Origin: Bacteroidales bacterium
Lineage (GTDB): Bacteria > Bacteroidota > Bacteroidia > Bacteroidales > UBA932
Direction: 5' to 3'
NCBI GenBank assembly: GCA_017476575.1
Contig: JAFUZO010000036.1
Coordinates: 1 to 50,323 of the forward strand
Length of the DNA stretch: 50,323 nucleotides
Below, piece after piece: positions 26,973 through 35,819 of this stretch (position 1 is the stretch's first letter; every line of letters starts with the position of its first letter). The position numbers and the translations under genes are program-made. The notes beneath the pieces are model-generated. The model saw only the letters and a list, made by a program, of their open reading frames with translations, was not told the origin of the DNA and made no database searches.

Positions 26973-27695
26973 CTACCAATTCTTATCCTTCTGGCGCGAC
27001 TTCAAGGCCGCGGCCTTCTCCTTGTTCACCTTGTCCTGGGTCTCCTTCTCCTTGGCCTGGATGGCCTGGAGCATCTGCTGGGCCTGCTGCGGGGAGATTT
27101 CCGAACCGCCGTAGGGCTGCTCCTGCGGCTGCCGGTCCTGGTGCTGATCTTGCTGCGGGTCCTGATCTTGATTCTGATTCTGATTCTGGTCCTGATTCTG
27201 GTCCTGGTCCTGATTCTGATCTTGGTTGTCCTGACCGTCCCCGCCCTGCGGCTGGTTCTCCAGCATCTTGCGGGCATAGATGTAATTTTCCTTGGCTTCC
27301 AGGTCGTCCGGCCGGATGACGAGCGCCTGCACGAACGCCTCGACGGCGGCCTTGTAATCCTTCTTCTGCAGGGCGACATCCCCGGCGTTGAAGCACGCCT
27401 GGAAAGCATAGCCGTCCTGATGCTTCGGCGTCACGCCGTCGAGATGGCGCTGCGCCTGCTGGAGATATCTCCCCGCGTTGTCATAATCGTCCTGACGGTA
27501 GAGGTTGGAAGCCAGGTCATAGGCTGCGGCGAACGAAGTGCTGTCTGCATTCAATGCACGGCGGTAGCTGATGTCCGCGTCGCCGTAGCGGGCTTTCCGG
27601 AACTGCCGGTTGCCCCGGCGCACGTCCTGCCTGTCGGCCTGCCCGAAGGCGGCGACCGATGCCAGCAAGGCTATGAGGGTCAAGAACTTCTTCAT
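26973..27695 (-). CDS. batC: BatC, TPR protein of the aerotolerance operon
   Basis: A 240-residue exported protein with a signal peptide (MKKFLTLIALLASVAAFGQ) and tetratricopeptide repeats across about residues 22-145 (RRGNRQFRKARYGDADISYR, CFNAGDVALQKKDYKAAVEA). A low-complexity tract of alternating Asp, Gln and Asn follows (about 153-190), then a charged helical C-terminus with many Lys. In the Bacteroides operon BatC is thought to act in a complex with BatB and BatA. Its start overlaps the batB stop by the ATGA junction. The repeat tract is encoded by a 6-bp periodic DNA sequence. Confidence 0.88.
   Translation of the reverse strand: MKKFLTLIALLASVAAFGQADRQDVRRGNRQFRKARYGDADISYRRALNADSTSFAAAYDLASNLYRQDDYDNAGRYLQQAQRHLDGVTPKHQDGYAFQACFNAGDVALQKKDYKAAVEAFVQALVIRPDDLEAKENYIYARKMLENQPQGGDGQDNQDQNQDQDQNQDQNQNQNQDQDPQQDQHQDRQPQEQPYGGSEISPQQAQQMLQAIQAKEKETQDKVNKEKAAALKSRQKDKNW
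27120..27240. repeat. Hexanucleotide-periodic repeat inside batC
   Basis: On the plus strand, blocks such as CTGATT, CTGGTC and CTGATC recur with 6-bp spacing and encode alternating Asp-Gln and Asn-Gln pairs. Changes of repeat number in multiples of 3 bp would keep the frame open. Confidence 0.7.
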
Positions 27696-28696
27696 CGCTT
27701 GAACAATTTCCGCTTCGCGCCGCGCTCGCCGATCAGCATCTCGACCACGAACAGCACGAGCGCCATTGCGAAGAAATACATATACTGTTCGTCATACTCT
27801 TCGAACACGAGGCTGCCGAATTCCTCGTCCTCCATCCGGCGGATGTCGTCGATGATGGGATTGAGTCCGAACTCGTCGTTGCCGGCATGGATATAGGCCC
27901 CGTTGCCGGTCTTGGCCACCCGGCGCAGCATGTCCTCGTCAAGCTTGGTGACAACGATATTCCCTTCCTTGTCCTTCATCAACTCCCCCTTGAAAGGAAT
28001 CGGCTGGCCTTCTGCAGATCCCACACCGATGGTGTAGACCCGGATGCCGTTCTCGGCGGCGTCCTTGGCGGCGGCAACGGGGTCGTCCTCATGGTTCTCG
28101 CCGTCGGAGATGACCACGATGACACGGCTCTTCTGGCTCTGGGCACTGAAACTGCGGATGGCGGTATAGATGGCATCGCCCATCGCCGTGCCCTGGACCG
28201 GGACCGATTCAGTATCGATGCTGCCAAGGAACATCTTGGCCGACACGTAGTCCGTCGTCACCGGCAGTTGGACGAAGGAGGTCCCCGCAAAAAGAATCAG
28301 GCCGATACGGTCGTCCCGGAGTTTGTCGGTAAGCCGGGAGATGGAGAGTTTCGCCCGCTCCAGGCGGTTGGGGGAATAGTCTTCCGCCAGCATGGAGTTG
28401 GAAACATCCAGGCAGATGACGATCTCCGCGCCCTTGGACTTGTGTTCAGAGAGCTTGGCGCCGATCTGCGGCCGGGCCAGGCCGATGGCGAAGGCGCCGA
28501 AGGCCAGGCAGAAGAGGACGGTCCGCACCCAGCCCTTGGAACCGGACCAGGACGGCATCAGTTCCCGGACCAGGGCCTCGTCGCCCATCTTCCGGATCCG
28601 GCGGGTCCTGAGCGAGCGGAGCACCCCGTACCCGACCAGGATGACCGGGATCAGGAACAGGAGGTACAGAAAACGATATTGGGCAAAGATCAACAT
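27692..28696 (-). CDS. batB: BatB, von Willebrand factor A membrane protein
   Basis: A 334-residue inner-membrane protein. Membrane segments lie at about 8-25 and 55-75, and near the C-terminus (YMYFFAMALVLFVVEML). Between them is a VWA domain with an intact MIDAS metal site (CLDVSNSM at about 93-100, GTAMGDAIYTAI, VISDGENHEDD). The domain probably faces the periplasm. I chose the ATG at 28696 (MLIFAQYRFL), 1 bp after the batA stop. It overlaps batC by ATGA. Confidence 0.92.
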   Translation of the reverse strand: MLIFAQYRFLYLLFLIPVILVGYGVLRSLRTRRIRKMGDEALVRELMPSWSGSKGWVRTVLFCLAFGAFAIGLARPQIGAKLSEHKSKGAEIVICLDVSNSMLAEDYSPNRLERAKLSISRLTDKLRDDRIGLILFAGTSFVQLPVTTDYVSAKMFLGSIDTESVPVQGTAMGDAIYTAIRSFSAQSQKSRVIVVISDGENHEDDPVAAAKDAAENGIRVYTIGVGSAEGQPIPFKGELMKDKEGNIVVTKLDEDMLRRVAKTGNGAYIHAGNDEFGLNPIIDDIRRMEDEEFGSLVFEEYDEQYMYFFAMALVLFVVEMLIGERGAKRKLFKR

Positions 28697-28697
28697 A

Positions 28698-29681
28698 TCA
28701 CGGCAGTCTTCGCAGCAGCGCCCGGATGAGCACCTCCAGGAGGAGGCACAGGAGGGCGGCCACGGCATAGTTCGTAAACAAATCCTTGTAGACCGGGAAA
28801 CTGTCCACAGTCGTGCGGGTCTTCTCCATCCGGTTGATCTCGCTGTAGATCTCGGACAGCTTGGTGTTGTCGTCAGCCCGGAAATACTGGCCGCCGGTCT
28901 CGACGGCGATCTGCTTCAAGAGGGCCTCGTCGATCTGGACCTGCATCATCTGCACGTCCGGACCCCACGGGGTCATGACCGGATAGGGAGCCTCGCCCTG
29001 GCGACCGACGCCGATAGTGTAGACACGGATGCCGTAGGTCTTGGCGATTTCGGCAGCCATCTCGGGGTTGACTTCGCCGGAATTGTTGACCCCGTCGGTG
29101 AGGAGGATGACCACCCGGCTCTTGGCGTCGGAATCCTTCATACGGGCGACGGCCGTCGCCAGGCCGTTGCCGATGGCGGTTCCGTCCTCGATGAGGTCGG
29201 TCTGCACCTCCTTCATGAGGTTGATGAGGGTCGCCCGGTCGGTCGTCAGCGGACACTGGGTGTAACTCTCGCCCGCGAAGACGACGATGCCCATGCGGTC
29301 CGTCGGACGCTGGGAGATGAATTCGATGGAGATATCCTTCGCGGCGCTGAGGCGGTCGGGGGTGAAGTCGCGGGCCAGCATACTGGTCGAGACGTCGATG
29401 GCGAGGACGATGTCGATGCCTTCGGTATCCACCCGCTCCATCTGGGAAGAGGAACGGGGACGGGCGATGGCGATGATGATGAGGCTCAGGGCGGCGAGGC
29501 GGAGGGCCTCCGGAAGATGGCGGACCATGCCGAGGACGGTCGGGCCGCCTGCCTTCCAGGGCATCACGGTCGAGACGCGCATGTGCGGCAGAGAGTCCTT
29601 CAATTCCCGGTACAGGTAGAGGGCCAGGAGAAGGACCGGAACGGCCAGCAGAGAGAGCAGATGGGGATATTCGAAAAACAT
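28698..29681 (-). CDS. batA: BatA, von Willebrand factor A membrane protein
   Basis: A 327-residue protein with the same design as BatB: two N-terminal membrane segments (SLLAVPVLLLALYLY and LRLAALSLIIIAIA), a VWA domain with MIDAS residues (AIDVSTSM, GTAIGNGLATAV, LLTDGVNNSG) and a C-terminal membrane helix (YAVAALLCLLLEVLIRALL). In the Bacteroides operon it interacts with the other Bat proteins. It begins 3 bp after the preceding membrane-protein gene and ends 1 bp before batB. Confidence 0.92.
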   Translation of the reverse strand: MFFEYPHLLSLLAVPVLLLALYLYRELKDSLPHMRVSTVMPWKAGGPTVLGMVRHLPEALRLAALSLIIIAIARPRSSSQMERVDTEGIDIVLAIDVSTSMLARDFTPDRLSAAKDISIEFISQRPTDRMGIVVFAGESYTQCPLTTDRATLINLMKEVQTDLIEDGTAIGNGLATAVARMKDSDAKSRVVILLTDGVNNSGEVNPEMAAEIAKTYGIRVYTIGVGRQGEAPYPVMTPWGPDVQMMQVQIDEALLKQIAVETGGQYFRADDNTKLSEIYSEINRMEKTRTTVDSFPVYKDLFTNYAVAALLCLLLEVLIRALLRRLP

Positions 29682-29684
29682 GGC

Positions 29685-30761
29685 TTACTTCGGCATGTAG
29701 TCTTCTTCATTCTCTTCGCGGCGTTCCGGGGCCGGAACCGGTTCCTGTACCTCGGCAGCCGTCTCCTCGGCCACCTCGGCCTCGTAGGTCGCGGTCACGA
29801 AGCGCACGGCCTGCGGGAGCACGGTGGAGTTGTCCTCCGGCGTGGCGATGTACTTCGCGAACTTGACGAAGTCGGCGCGCTCGAACAGGTCCTTCATCTC
29901 CTCGTAGAGGTCGGCGGGGACGTCGGTCTTGCGCAGGTCCTGGAAGATCTCGGCGGTGGTCATCTCCATGGCGCCGACCCCGTAGCGGGCCGCGATGTAT
30001 TCCCGCAGGGCATCGGTGACGCCGGAGTAGAACTGTTTCTGCTTGTCGGGGGCCCAGAACTTGTCACCGCGCCACTTGTCGAGTTTGCGGAGGGCGGTGA
30101 TATGGGGCGGCTCCCGGAAGGCAGCCTCCGCCGCCCGGCGGCGCCGGGACAGGAGCCAGGCGACGACCCCGGCCACAACGAGCACGAGGGCCCAGAACCC
30201 CAGGACCCAGGGCAGGACCTCGGCGAGGGTCAGCCGGTAGCCGACCTGTCCCCGGAGATCGTGCGGGACGAAGGTCGCGGTGTCCACGGGCAGGGTCTTG
30301 ACCTCGATGGTCTGCCGGGCGAACTGGAGGGTGTCCACGGTGCCGTCGGCATGGATGCGCTGGACGAACAGGGGCGGGAGTTCGTAGGTGCCTTCCTCGA
30401 AGGGCTGGATGGCGACCTGCGCCCGGATCTTCAGCAGGCGGGTGTTGGCCGCCTTGACCTGCTGGACATGCAGGGTGTCCACCTGCCAGAAGGGCAGGGC
30501 GAGCACGTCCTGCATGAACGGGTTCTGGATTTCCGGGAAGGAGAGGACCGTGCTGTCGGGCACGTTGTCCAGTTCGAAGCCGTACAGGAGGCGGTCCGCC
30601 ACAAGGATGGAATCCCGCGGGGTGACCGGACGGACGAACGATCCGTCCTTGAGGATGACCCGGCCGCCGGTCCCGCCCGCGGTCGTGTCGCGCCAGGCTT
30701 CCTGGGCGCACAGGACGCCGCCCAGGAGGAGGAAGGCGGGTATGAGGGCTTTCACTTTCAT
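29685..30761 (-). CDS. Membrane protein of the bat operon, unknown function
   Basis: A 358-residue protein with a signal peptide (MKVKALIPAFLLLGGVLCAQ), a periplasmic domain of about 150 residues, one membrane helix near 190-215 (VLPWVLGFWALVLVVAGVVAWLL) followed by Arg-rich residues, and a cytoplasmic domain (KLDKWRGDKFWAPDKQKQFYSGVTDALREYI) resembling DUF4381-type proteins usually found in bat-like operons. The C-terminus is acidic and Pro-rich. The start at 30761 overlaps the DUF58 gene stop by ATGA. The function is unassigned; its fixed place between DUF58 and batA suggests it is a core part of the complex. Confidence 0.8.
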   Translation of the reverse strand: MKVKALIPAFLLLGGVLCAQEAWRDTTAGGTGGRVILKDGSFVRPVTPRDSILVADRLLYGFELDNVPDSTVLSFPEIQNPFMQDVLALPFWQVDTLHVQQVKAANTRLLKIRAQVAIQPFEEGTYELPPLFVQRIHADGTVDTLQFARQTIEVKTLPVDTATFVPHDLRGQVGYRLTLAEVLPWVLGFWALVLVVAGVVAWLLSRRRRAAEAAFREPPHITALRKLDKWRGDKFWAPDKQKQFYSGVTDALREYIAARYGVGAMEMTTAEIFQDLRKTDVPADLYEEMKDLFERADFVKFAKYIATPEDNSTVLPQAVRFVTATYEAEVAEETAAEVQEPVPAPERREENEEDYMPK

Positions 30762-31639
30762 CGCTTGCGGAACAGGGCCATCAGCCCCTTGACATAATCC
30801 TGGTCGGTCGCGATGTCGACGCTGTCGACCTGGTAACGGTTGAACACGCGGGCGGCGGCCTCCGTAGCCGTCCCGAACCACCGGGCGTACTCGGCGCGGG
30901 TACGCCGGGACGAGGTGTTGATCCATGCGGAAGCGCCGGTCTCCGAATCCTTGACATGAACGAGGCCCACGGCCGGGAGGGTCCGCTCGCGCGGGTCCCA
31001 GACGCGGATGACGGACAGGTCGTGGCGGTTCACGGCGACCTTGAGGGCTTCCTCGTAGTTCGGGGTGCCGTCGGCCTTCACATCGAGCATGTCGGACAGG
31101 ACGAAGGCGGTGCAGCGGCGCTTGATGGCGTTTGTCAGGAAGCGCAGCGCCTCGCCGATGTCGGTACCGTCGTGCCGGGGCTCGTACTCGATCATCTCGC
31201 GGATGATGTGCAGGAGGTGGCTGCGGCCCTTCTTCGGCGGGATGAACTTCTCCACCCGGTCGCTGAACAGCACAGCGCCGACCTTGTCGTTGTTGAGCAT
31301 GGCCGAGAAGGCCAGGGTCGCGGCGATTTCCGTGACCTGCTCGCGCTTGGTCTTGACGGCCGTCCCGAACAGGCCGGAGCGGCTGATGTCGATGAGGAGG
31401 ACCACCGTCAGTTCGCGCTCGTCCTCGAACACTTTCACATACGGGGCGCTCATCCGCGCGGTGACGTTCCAGTCCATGCTGCGGACATCGTCGCCGTACT
31501 GATACTCCCGGACCTCGCTGAACGCCATTCCACGGCCTTTGAAGGCGGAATGGTATTCACCGGCGAAGATCTGGTGGGACAAGGCCTTGGTCTTGATCTC
31601 GATCTTGCGGACGCGCTTGATGAGTTCCTGGGGTGTCAT
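30758..31639 (-). CDS. DUF58 domain protein (bat operon)
   Basis: A 293-residue cytoplasmic protein. The DUF58 signature GEYHSAFKGRGMAFSEVREYQYGDDVRSMDWNVTAR (split here as GEYHSAFKGRGMAFSEVREY and the following YGDDVRSMDWNVTAR) lies at about residues 28-62. A VWA-like half follows, with DISRSGLFG and FVLSDMLD. DUF58 proteins accompany MoxR ATPases and are thought to be their VWA-type adaptors. The start (31639) shares one base with the moxR stop (TAATG), and its stop overlaps the next gene, so translation is probably coupled. Confidence 0.92.
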   Translation of the reverse strand: MTPQELIKRVRKIEIKTKALSHQIFAGEYHSAFKGRGMAFSEVREYQYGDDVRSMDWNVTARMSAPYVKVFEDERELTVVLLIDISRSGLFGTAVKTKREQVTEIAATLAFSAMLNNDKVGAVLFSDRVEKFIPPKKGRSHLLHIIREMIEYEPRHDGTDIGEALRFLTNAIKRRCTAFVLSDMLDVKADGTPNYEEALKVAVNRHDLSVIRVWDPRERTLPAVGLVHVKDSETGASAWINTSSRRTRAEYARWFGTATEAAARVFNRYQVDSVDIATDQDYVKGLMALFRKR

Positions 31640-32631
31640 TACGGGACGATGACGGCGTTGATGATCTTTTCGATGATTTCCTCGGTGGTGACGTTCTCGG
31701 CTTCGGCCTCGTAGGTCAAGCCGATGCGGTGGCGGAGCACTTCGGGGCACACGGCACGCACATCCTCGGGGATGACGTATCCGCGCCGCTTGATGAAGGC
31801 ATAGGCTTTGGCAGCCAGCGAGAGCGAGATGCTGGCACGCGGGGAGGCGCCGTAGGAGATGAAGTCAGCGAGGTCCCCGAGGCCGTAGTCCTTCGGGGTA
31901 CGGGTGGCGTAGACGATGTCCACGATGTAGCGCTCGATCTTCTCGTCCATGTACACGTCGCGGACCACCTCGCGGGCGCGGAGGATGTCTTCCGGCTTCA
32001 CGACGGGGGAAGCCTTGGGGAAGGTGCCGGCATTGTTCATGCGGATGATCTGGCGCTCCTCCTCCTTGGCGGGGTACTTCACGACGACCTTGAGCATGAA
32101 CCGGTCGACCTGGGCCTCCGGGAGCGGATAGGTGCCTTCCTGCTCGATAGGGTTCTGGGTCGCCATCACGAGGAAGGGTTCAGGGAGGCGGTAGGTGTTC
32201 TCGCCGATGGTCACCTGGTGCTCCTGCATCGCCTCCAGGAGGGCGCTCTGTACCTTCGCCGGAGAACGGTTGATTTCATCGGCCAGCACGAAGTTCGCGA
32301 AGATGGGCCCCTTGTGGACCTCGAAATCCTCCTTCTTCTGGGAATAGATGAGGGTGCCGATGACGTCGGCCGGCAGGAGGTCCGGGGTAAACTGGATCCG
32401 GTTGAACTTGGCGTCGACGGCCTGGGAGAGGGTGTTGATAGCGAGGGTCTTCGCAAGGCCCGGCACACCTTCGAGGAGGATGTGTCCACCGGAGAGGAGG
32501 CCGATGAGGAGGTTGTCCACCAGTTGTTTCTGTCCCACAATCACCTTGCCCATCTCCAGGGTCAGCAGGTCCACGAAGGCGCTCTCTTTCTGGATGCGCT
32601 CGTTGAGTTCCTTGATGTTTACGCTTTCCAT
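31639..32631 (-). CDS. moxR: MoxR family AAA+ ATPase
   Basis: A 330-residue ATPase with Walker A GVPGLAKT (residues 55-62), Walker B VLADEINR and the conserved ATQNPIEQEGTYPLPEAQ and DRFMLK segments. MoxR proteins act as chaperones assembling complexes together with VWA proteins. Here it heads the unit moxR, DUF58, membrane protein, batA, batB, batC and batDE. I could not find a clear TAnnTTTG box in the 27 bp before its start, which are shared with the truA promoter. Confidence 0.95.
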   Translation of the reverse strand: MESVNIKELNERIQKESAFVDLLTLEMGKVIVGQKQLVDNLLIGLLSGGHILLEGVPGLAKTLAINTLSQAVDAKFNRIQFTPDLLPADVIGTLIYSQKKEDFEVHKGPIFANFVLADEINRSPAKVQSALLEAMQEHQVTIGENTYRLPEPFLVMATQNPIEQEGTYPLPEAQVDRFMLKVVVKYPAKEEERQIIRMNNAGTFPKASPVVKPEDILRAREVVRDVYMDEKIERYIVDIVYATRTPKDYGLGDLADFISYGASPRASISLSLAAKAYAFIKRRGYVIPEDVRAVCPEVLRHRIGLTYEAEAENVTTEEIIEKIINAVIVP

Positions 32632-32641
32632 ATATTTTGCT

Positions 32642-32649
32642 TATTTTTG
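32642..32649 (+). promoter_or_regulatory. -7 element of truA
   Basis: TATTTTTG matches TAnnTTTG, 9 bp before the truA ATG. Only a few leader nucleotides would remain. A weak TTTA lies at about -33 inside the moxR 5' end. Confidence 0.5.
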
Positions 32650-32658
32650 TATCCAGTT

Positions 32659-33447
32659 ATGCGTTACTGTCTGTCTCTGTCCTATGTAGGGGCCGGATTC
32701 TGCGGATGGCAGGTCCAGCCCGGCGCACCTTCGGTGCAGGAGTGTCTGGAAAAGACCCTCTCGCGGCTCCTGTCTACCCGTGTGGCGGTCACGGGAGCCG
32801 GCCGGACCGATTCCGGAGTCAACGCCGTGAACTATGTCGCCCACTTCGAACTCGACCGGCCCCTGCCCTTCGGGGATTCCGATTTTTGCTACAAATTAAA
32901 TGCCATGCTACCGTGTTCCGTGGTGGTCCACGGCGTCTCCTGCGTGGCCGACGATTTCCATGCCCGTTTCAGCGCCCGGGAGCGTTCCTACACGTATTTC
33001 CTCCACCGGCGGAAGGACCCGTTCGCCGAAGCCTTCTCCTGGCGCTGCGGCTATCCCGGACTGGACTTCGGGGCGATGAACGAGGCGTGCGCCTTCCTCC
33101 TGGGACGGCACGGGTTCTCCTGCTTCGAGAAGACCGGCGGCGACAACAAGACCTCCCTCTGCACCGTCTCCGAAGCCTTCTGGGCCCCCTACGTGCCCTC
33201 GCATGTCTCGGTGATGGGCTATGCGGCCGTCCCGGACGGGGAGGTCCCCGACTATTGGTACTTCCGGATCAGCGCCGACCGGTTCCTCCGCAATATGGTG
33301 CGGGCTGTCGTCGGCTCCCTCATCGAGGTCGGACGGGGCCGCCATGAGCCGGGGTGGATCGCGGACCTCATCGCCGCCGGCACCCGTTCCGACGCAGGCG
33401 AATCCGTCCCCGGCCACGCCCTCTTCCTCAACCGTGTCCGCTACTGA
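32659..33447 (+). CDS. truA: tRNA pseudouridine synthase A
   Basis: Makes pseudouridine at positions 38-40 of the tRNA anticodon arm. The 262-residue protein has the catalytic Asp51 in GAGRTDSGVNA, the N-terminal strand YCLSLSYVGAGFCGWQ, HARFSARERSYTYFL and the C-terminal FRISADRFLRNMVRAVVGSL. Homology and the promoter box place the start at 32659 even though the frame is open far upstream inside moxR. It converges on xth with a 12-bp gap. Confidence 0.96.
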   Translation: MRYCLSLSYVGAGFCGWQVQPGAPSVQECLEKTLSRLLSTRVAVTGAGRTDSGVNAVNYVAHFELDRPLPFGDSDFCYKLNAMLPCSVVVHGVSCVADDFHARFSARERSYTYFLHRRKDPFAEAFSWRCGYPGLDFGAMNEACAFLLGRHGFSCFEKTGGDNKTSLCTVSEAFWAPYVPSHVSVMGYAAVPDGEVPDYWYFRISADRFLRNMVRAVVGSLIEVGRGRHEPGWIADLIAAGTRSDAGESVPGHALFLNRVRY

Positions 33448-33459
33448 CCCGGCCGGGCG

Positions 33460-34215
33460 TCACGCGTCGAGGCCGGAGAGGACGAGTTCGACGGGGCAAT
33501 GGTCGGAGCCGAAGATTTCGTTGTGGATGTCGGTGGAGACGATGCGGTCGCGGAGGGCTTCGGAGACGACGAAGTAGTCGATGCGCCACCCGGCATTGTT
33601 CTCGCGGGCGTGGAAGCGGTAGGACCACCAGGAGTATTTCACCTCGCCGGGATGCTGGAAGCGCCAGGTGTCGATGAAACCGGCGGCGAGGAGGTCGCCG
33701 AACTTAGCGCGTTCCTCGTCGGTGAACCCGGCGTTGCGTCGGTTGGTGGCGGGGTTCTTGATGTCGATTTCCATGTGGGCCACGTTGAGGTCGCCGCAGA
33801 AGACGACCGGCTTGCCGAGCCCCCGCAGGTAGGCGCGCATGTCGTCCTCCCAGCGCATGCGGTAGTCGAGGCGGCGCAGCCCGTCCTGGGAATTGGGCAC
33901 ATAGGCGCAGACGAGGAAGAACCTTGGATATTCAAGGGTGATGACGCGGCCTTCATGGTCGTGCTCGTCGATGCCGATGCCGTAGCGGACGGACAGGGGC
34001 TGGTGCTTCGTATAGACGGCGGTGCCGGAGTAGCCCTTCTTGTCGGCGTAGTTCCAATAGGACTGCCAGCCAGGGAACGCGAGGTCGAGCTGGCCGGCCT
34101 GCATCTTGGTCTCCTGCAGGCAGAAGAAGTCGGCATCGAGGGCCGCGAAGGTATCGGCGAACCCTTTGCCCGCCACAGCCCTGAGGCCGTTCACATTCCA
34201 GGAAATGAATTTCAT
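33460..34215 (-). CDS. xth: Exodeoxyribonuclease III
   Basis: A base-excision-repair AP endonuclease and 3'-exonuclease. The 251-residue protein has the ExoIII/EEP motifs in order: ISWNVNGLRA (5-14), LQETKMQ (34-40), FLVCAYVPNS, FCGDLNVAH, and the C-terminal GWRIDYFVVS and GSDHCPVEL with the catalytic His. The start is ATG 34215, 13 bp after the cysS stop, so it probably shares the cysS transcript. Confidence 0.95.
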   Translation of the reverse strand: MKFISWNVNGLRAVAGKGFADTFAALDADFFCLQETKMQAGQLDLAFPGWQSYWNYADKKGYSGTAVYTKHQPLSVRYGIGIDEHDHEGRVITLEYPRFFLVCAYVPNSQDGLRRLDYRMRWEDDMRAYLRGLGKPVVFCGDLNVAHMEIDIKNPATNRRNAGFTDEERAKFGDLLAAGFIDTWRFQHPGEVKYSWWSYRFHARENNAGWRIDYFVVSEALRDRIVSTDIHNEIFGSDHCPVELVLSGLDA

Positions 34216-34228
34216 AAGCAAGGGGTGT

Positions 34229-35749
34229 TTATTCCAACGTCCAGGTGGCGCCGTCCTTGGTATCTTTGACGGTGATGCCGAAGGAGGCGAGGAGGTCGCG
34301 GATGCGGTCGGATTCGGCCCAGTCCTTGGCGGCGCGGGCCTTGCGACGGTCCTCGAGGACGAGGTCCATGACGCCTTCAAGGGCCTTTTCGGCCTTGCCG
34401 GAGGAACCGGCGGCCTCTTCGTCGCGGAGGCCGAGGACACCGGTGACGACCTCGTCGAAGAGGCGGTGCAGGGCGGCCTGGTCGGGCTCGGAGAGATGGC
34501 CGCCGTTGATGAGTTTCACAGCCTCGAACAGGTGGGCGATGGCGACAGGGGTGTTGAGGTCGTCGCAGAGGGCTTCCCAAACGTTGTCCACGAGCGTCCG
34601 GACCGCATCGGAAGGGGAGACCCTTTCTTCCGCGTCGCTTCGCGACCCTGTACGGGCAAATGCTCCAGAAAGGGTATCCCCTTCCGATATAACCAACGCG
34701 CGGGCGGCCTGCATGAGGCGCTTGTAGCCCTTCTCGGCGGCCTGGAGGGCTTCGTTGGAAAAATCCAGCGTAGAGCGGTAATGAGCCTGGAGGATGAAGA
34801 AGCGGACGGTCATCGGCGTATAGGCCTGGGACAACGTCGGATGCTGCCCGGAGAAGAGTTCCGGCAGGGTGATGAAGTTGCCGAGGGACTTGCCCATCTT
34901 CTGCCCGTTGATGGTGATCATGTTGTTGTGGACCCAGTAGTGGACCCCTTGGGTGCCGCGGGATGCCTCGTTCTGGGCGATCTCGCATTCATGGTGCGGA
35001 AACATCAGGTCCATGCCGCCGCCGTGGATGTCGAACTCGCGGCCGAGGTACTTCTCCCCCATGACCGAGCACTCCAGGTGCCAGCCCGGGAAGCCCTCGC
35101 CCCAGGGCGACGGCCAGCGCATGATGTGCTCCGGCTCCGCCCTCTTCCAGATGGCGAAGTCGTAGGGTGCCTTCTTGTCGGACTGCCCGTCGAGCAAGCG
35201 GGTGCCTTCGAGGGTCGCGTCCAGCGTCCGGCCGGACAGCACACCGTAATGGAAATCCCGGTTGTACTTCTCCACATCGAAATAGACGGAGCCGTTGGAC
35301 TCGTAGGCATAGCCCGCCTCCAGAATCTTCTTCACCGTCTCGATCTGTTCGATGATATGGCCCGAGGCCCGCGGCTCGATGGACGGCGATTCCACGTTGA
35401 GCAGACGCATCGCCTCGTGGTAGCGCTCCGTGTAGTACTGCACGACCTCCATCGGCTCCAGTTCCTCCAGCCGGGCCTTCTTCGCAATCTTGTCCTCGCC
35501 CTCGTCGGCATCGTGCTCCAGATGGCCCACGTCCGTGATGTTGCGGACATAGCGCACCTTGTAGCCGAGGTGTTTCAGGAGGCGGAACAGCACGTCGTAG
35601 GTCACGCCCGGACGGGCATGGCCGAGGTGGGCGTCGCCGTAGACGGTCGGTCCGCACACATACATCCCCACATGGCCCTCATGGATGGGAACGAACAGTT
35701 CCTTCCGCCGGGTCATCGTATTCGTCAGGTAAAGAGGTCTCATGGTCAT
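34229..35749 (-). CDS. cysS: Cysteinyl-tRNA synthetase with an internal palindromic insert
   Basis: Charges tRNA-Cys. The 506-residue protein has the zinc cysteine C32 and HIGH variant HLGH (41-44), the other zinc ligands in HLECSVMG and [11 protein letters not shown], and KMSKS variant KMGKS (284-288). The DALR-type helical C-terminus contains [15 protein letters not shown]. Residues of about 355-381 ([20 protein letters not shown] and flanks), just before that region, are encoded by an 82-bp palindrome and look like an added segment at a variable place. Start codons at 35749 and 35743 are both possible. It is divergent from folD. Confidence 0.95.
   Translation of the reverse strand: MTMRPLYLTNTMTRRKELFVPIHEGHVGMYVCGPTVYGDAHLGHARPGVTYDVLFRLLKHLGYKVRYVRNITDVGHLEHDADEGEDKIAKKARLEELEPMEVVQYYTERYHEAMRLLNVESPSIEPRASGHIIEQIETVKKILEAGYAYESNGSVYFDVEKYNRDFHYGVLSGRTLDATLEGTRLLDGQSDKKAPYDFAIWKRAEPEHIMRWPSPWGEGFPGWHLECSVMGEKYLGREFDIHGGGMDLMFPHHECEIAQNEASRGTQGVHYWVHNNMITINGQKMGKSLGNFITLPELFSGQHPTLSQAYTPMTVRFFILQAHYRSTLDFSNEALQAAEKGYKRLMQAARALVISEGDTLSGAFARTGSRSDAEERVSPSDAVRTLVDNVWEALCDDLNTPVAIAHLFEAVKLINGGHLSEPDQAALHRLFDEVVTGVLGLRDEEAAGSSGKAEKALEGVMDLVLEDRRKARAAKDWAESDRIRDLLASFGITVKDTKDGATWTLE
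34607..34688. repeat. 82-bp palindromic element inside cysS
   Basis: A 22-bp arm at 34607-34628 (beginning ATCGGAAGGGGA) is the reverse complement of 34667-34688 at 21 of 22 positions. The 38-bp loop contains GTCGC-TTC-GCGAC (34634-34646). The cysS frame stays open through it. The loop core (GTCGCTTCGCGACCCT...CAAAT) resembles the core of the element at 8348-8457 read on the minus strand. Confidence 0.85.
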
Positions 35750-35788
35750 ACTGCTTGTTTCGGTCCGCTAAGTTACAAAAAAAATGTC

Positions 35789-35796
35789 TACCTTTG
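35789..35796 (+). promoter_or_regulatory. -7 element of folD
   Basis: TACCTTTG matches TAnnTTTG, 23 bp before the ATG at 35820. It lies downstream of the alternative in-frame ATG at 35784, which argues against the longer start. On the other strand, TAACTTAG (35768-35775) is a one-mismatch box that could serve cysS. Confidence 0.55.
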
Positions 35797-35819
35797 CGAA
35801 TCATTCAATCCATTGCATC

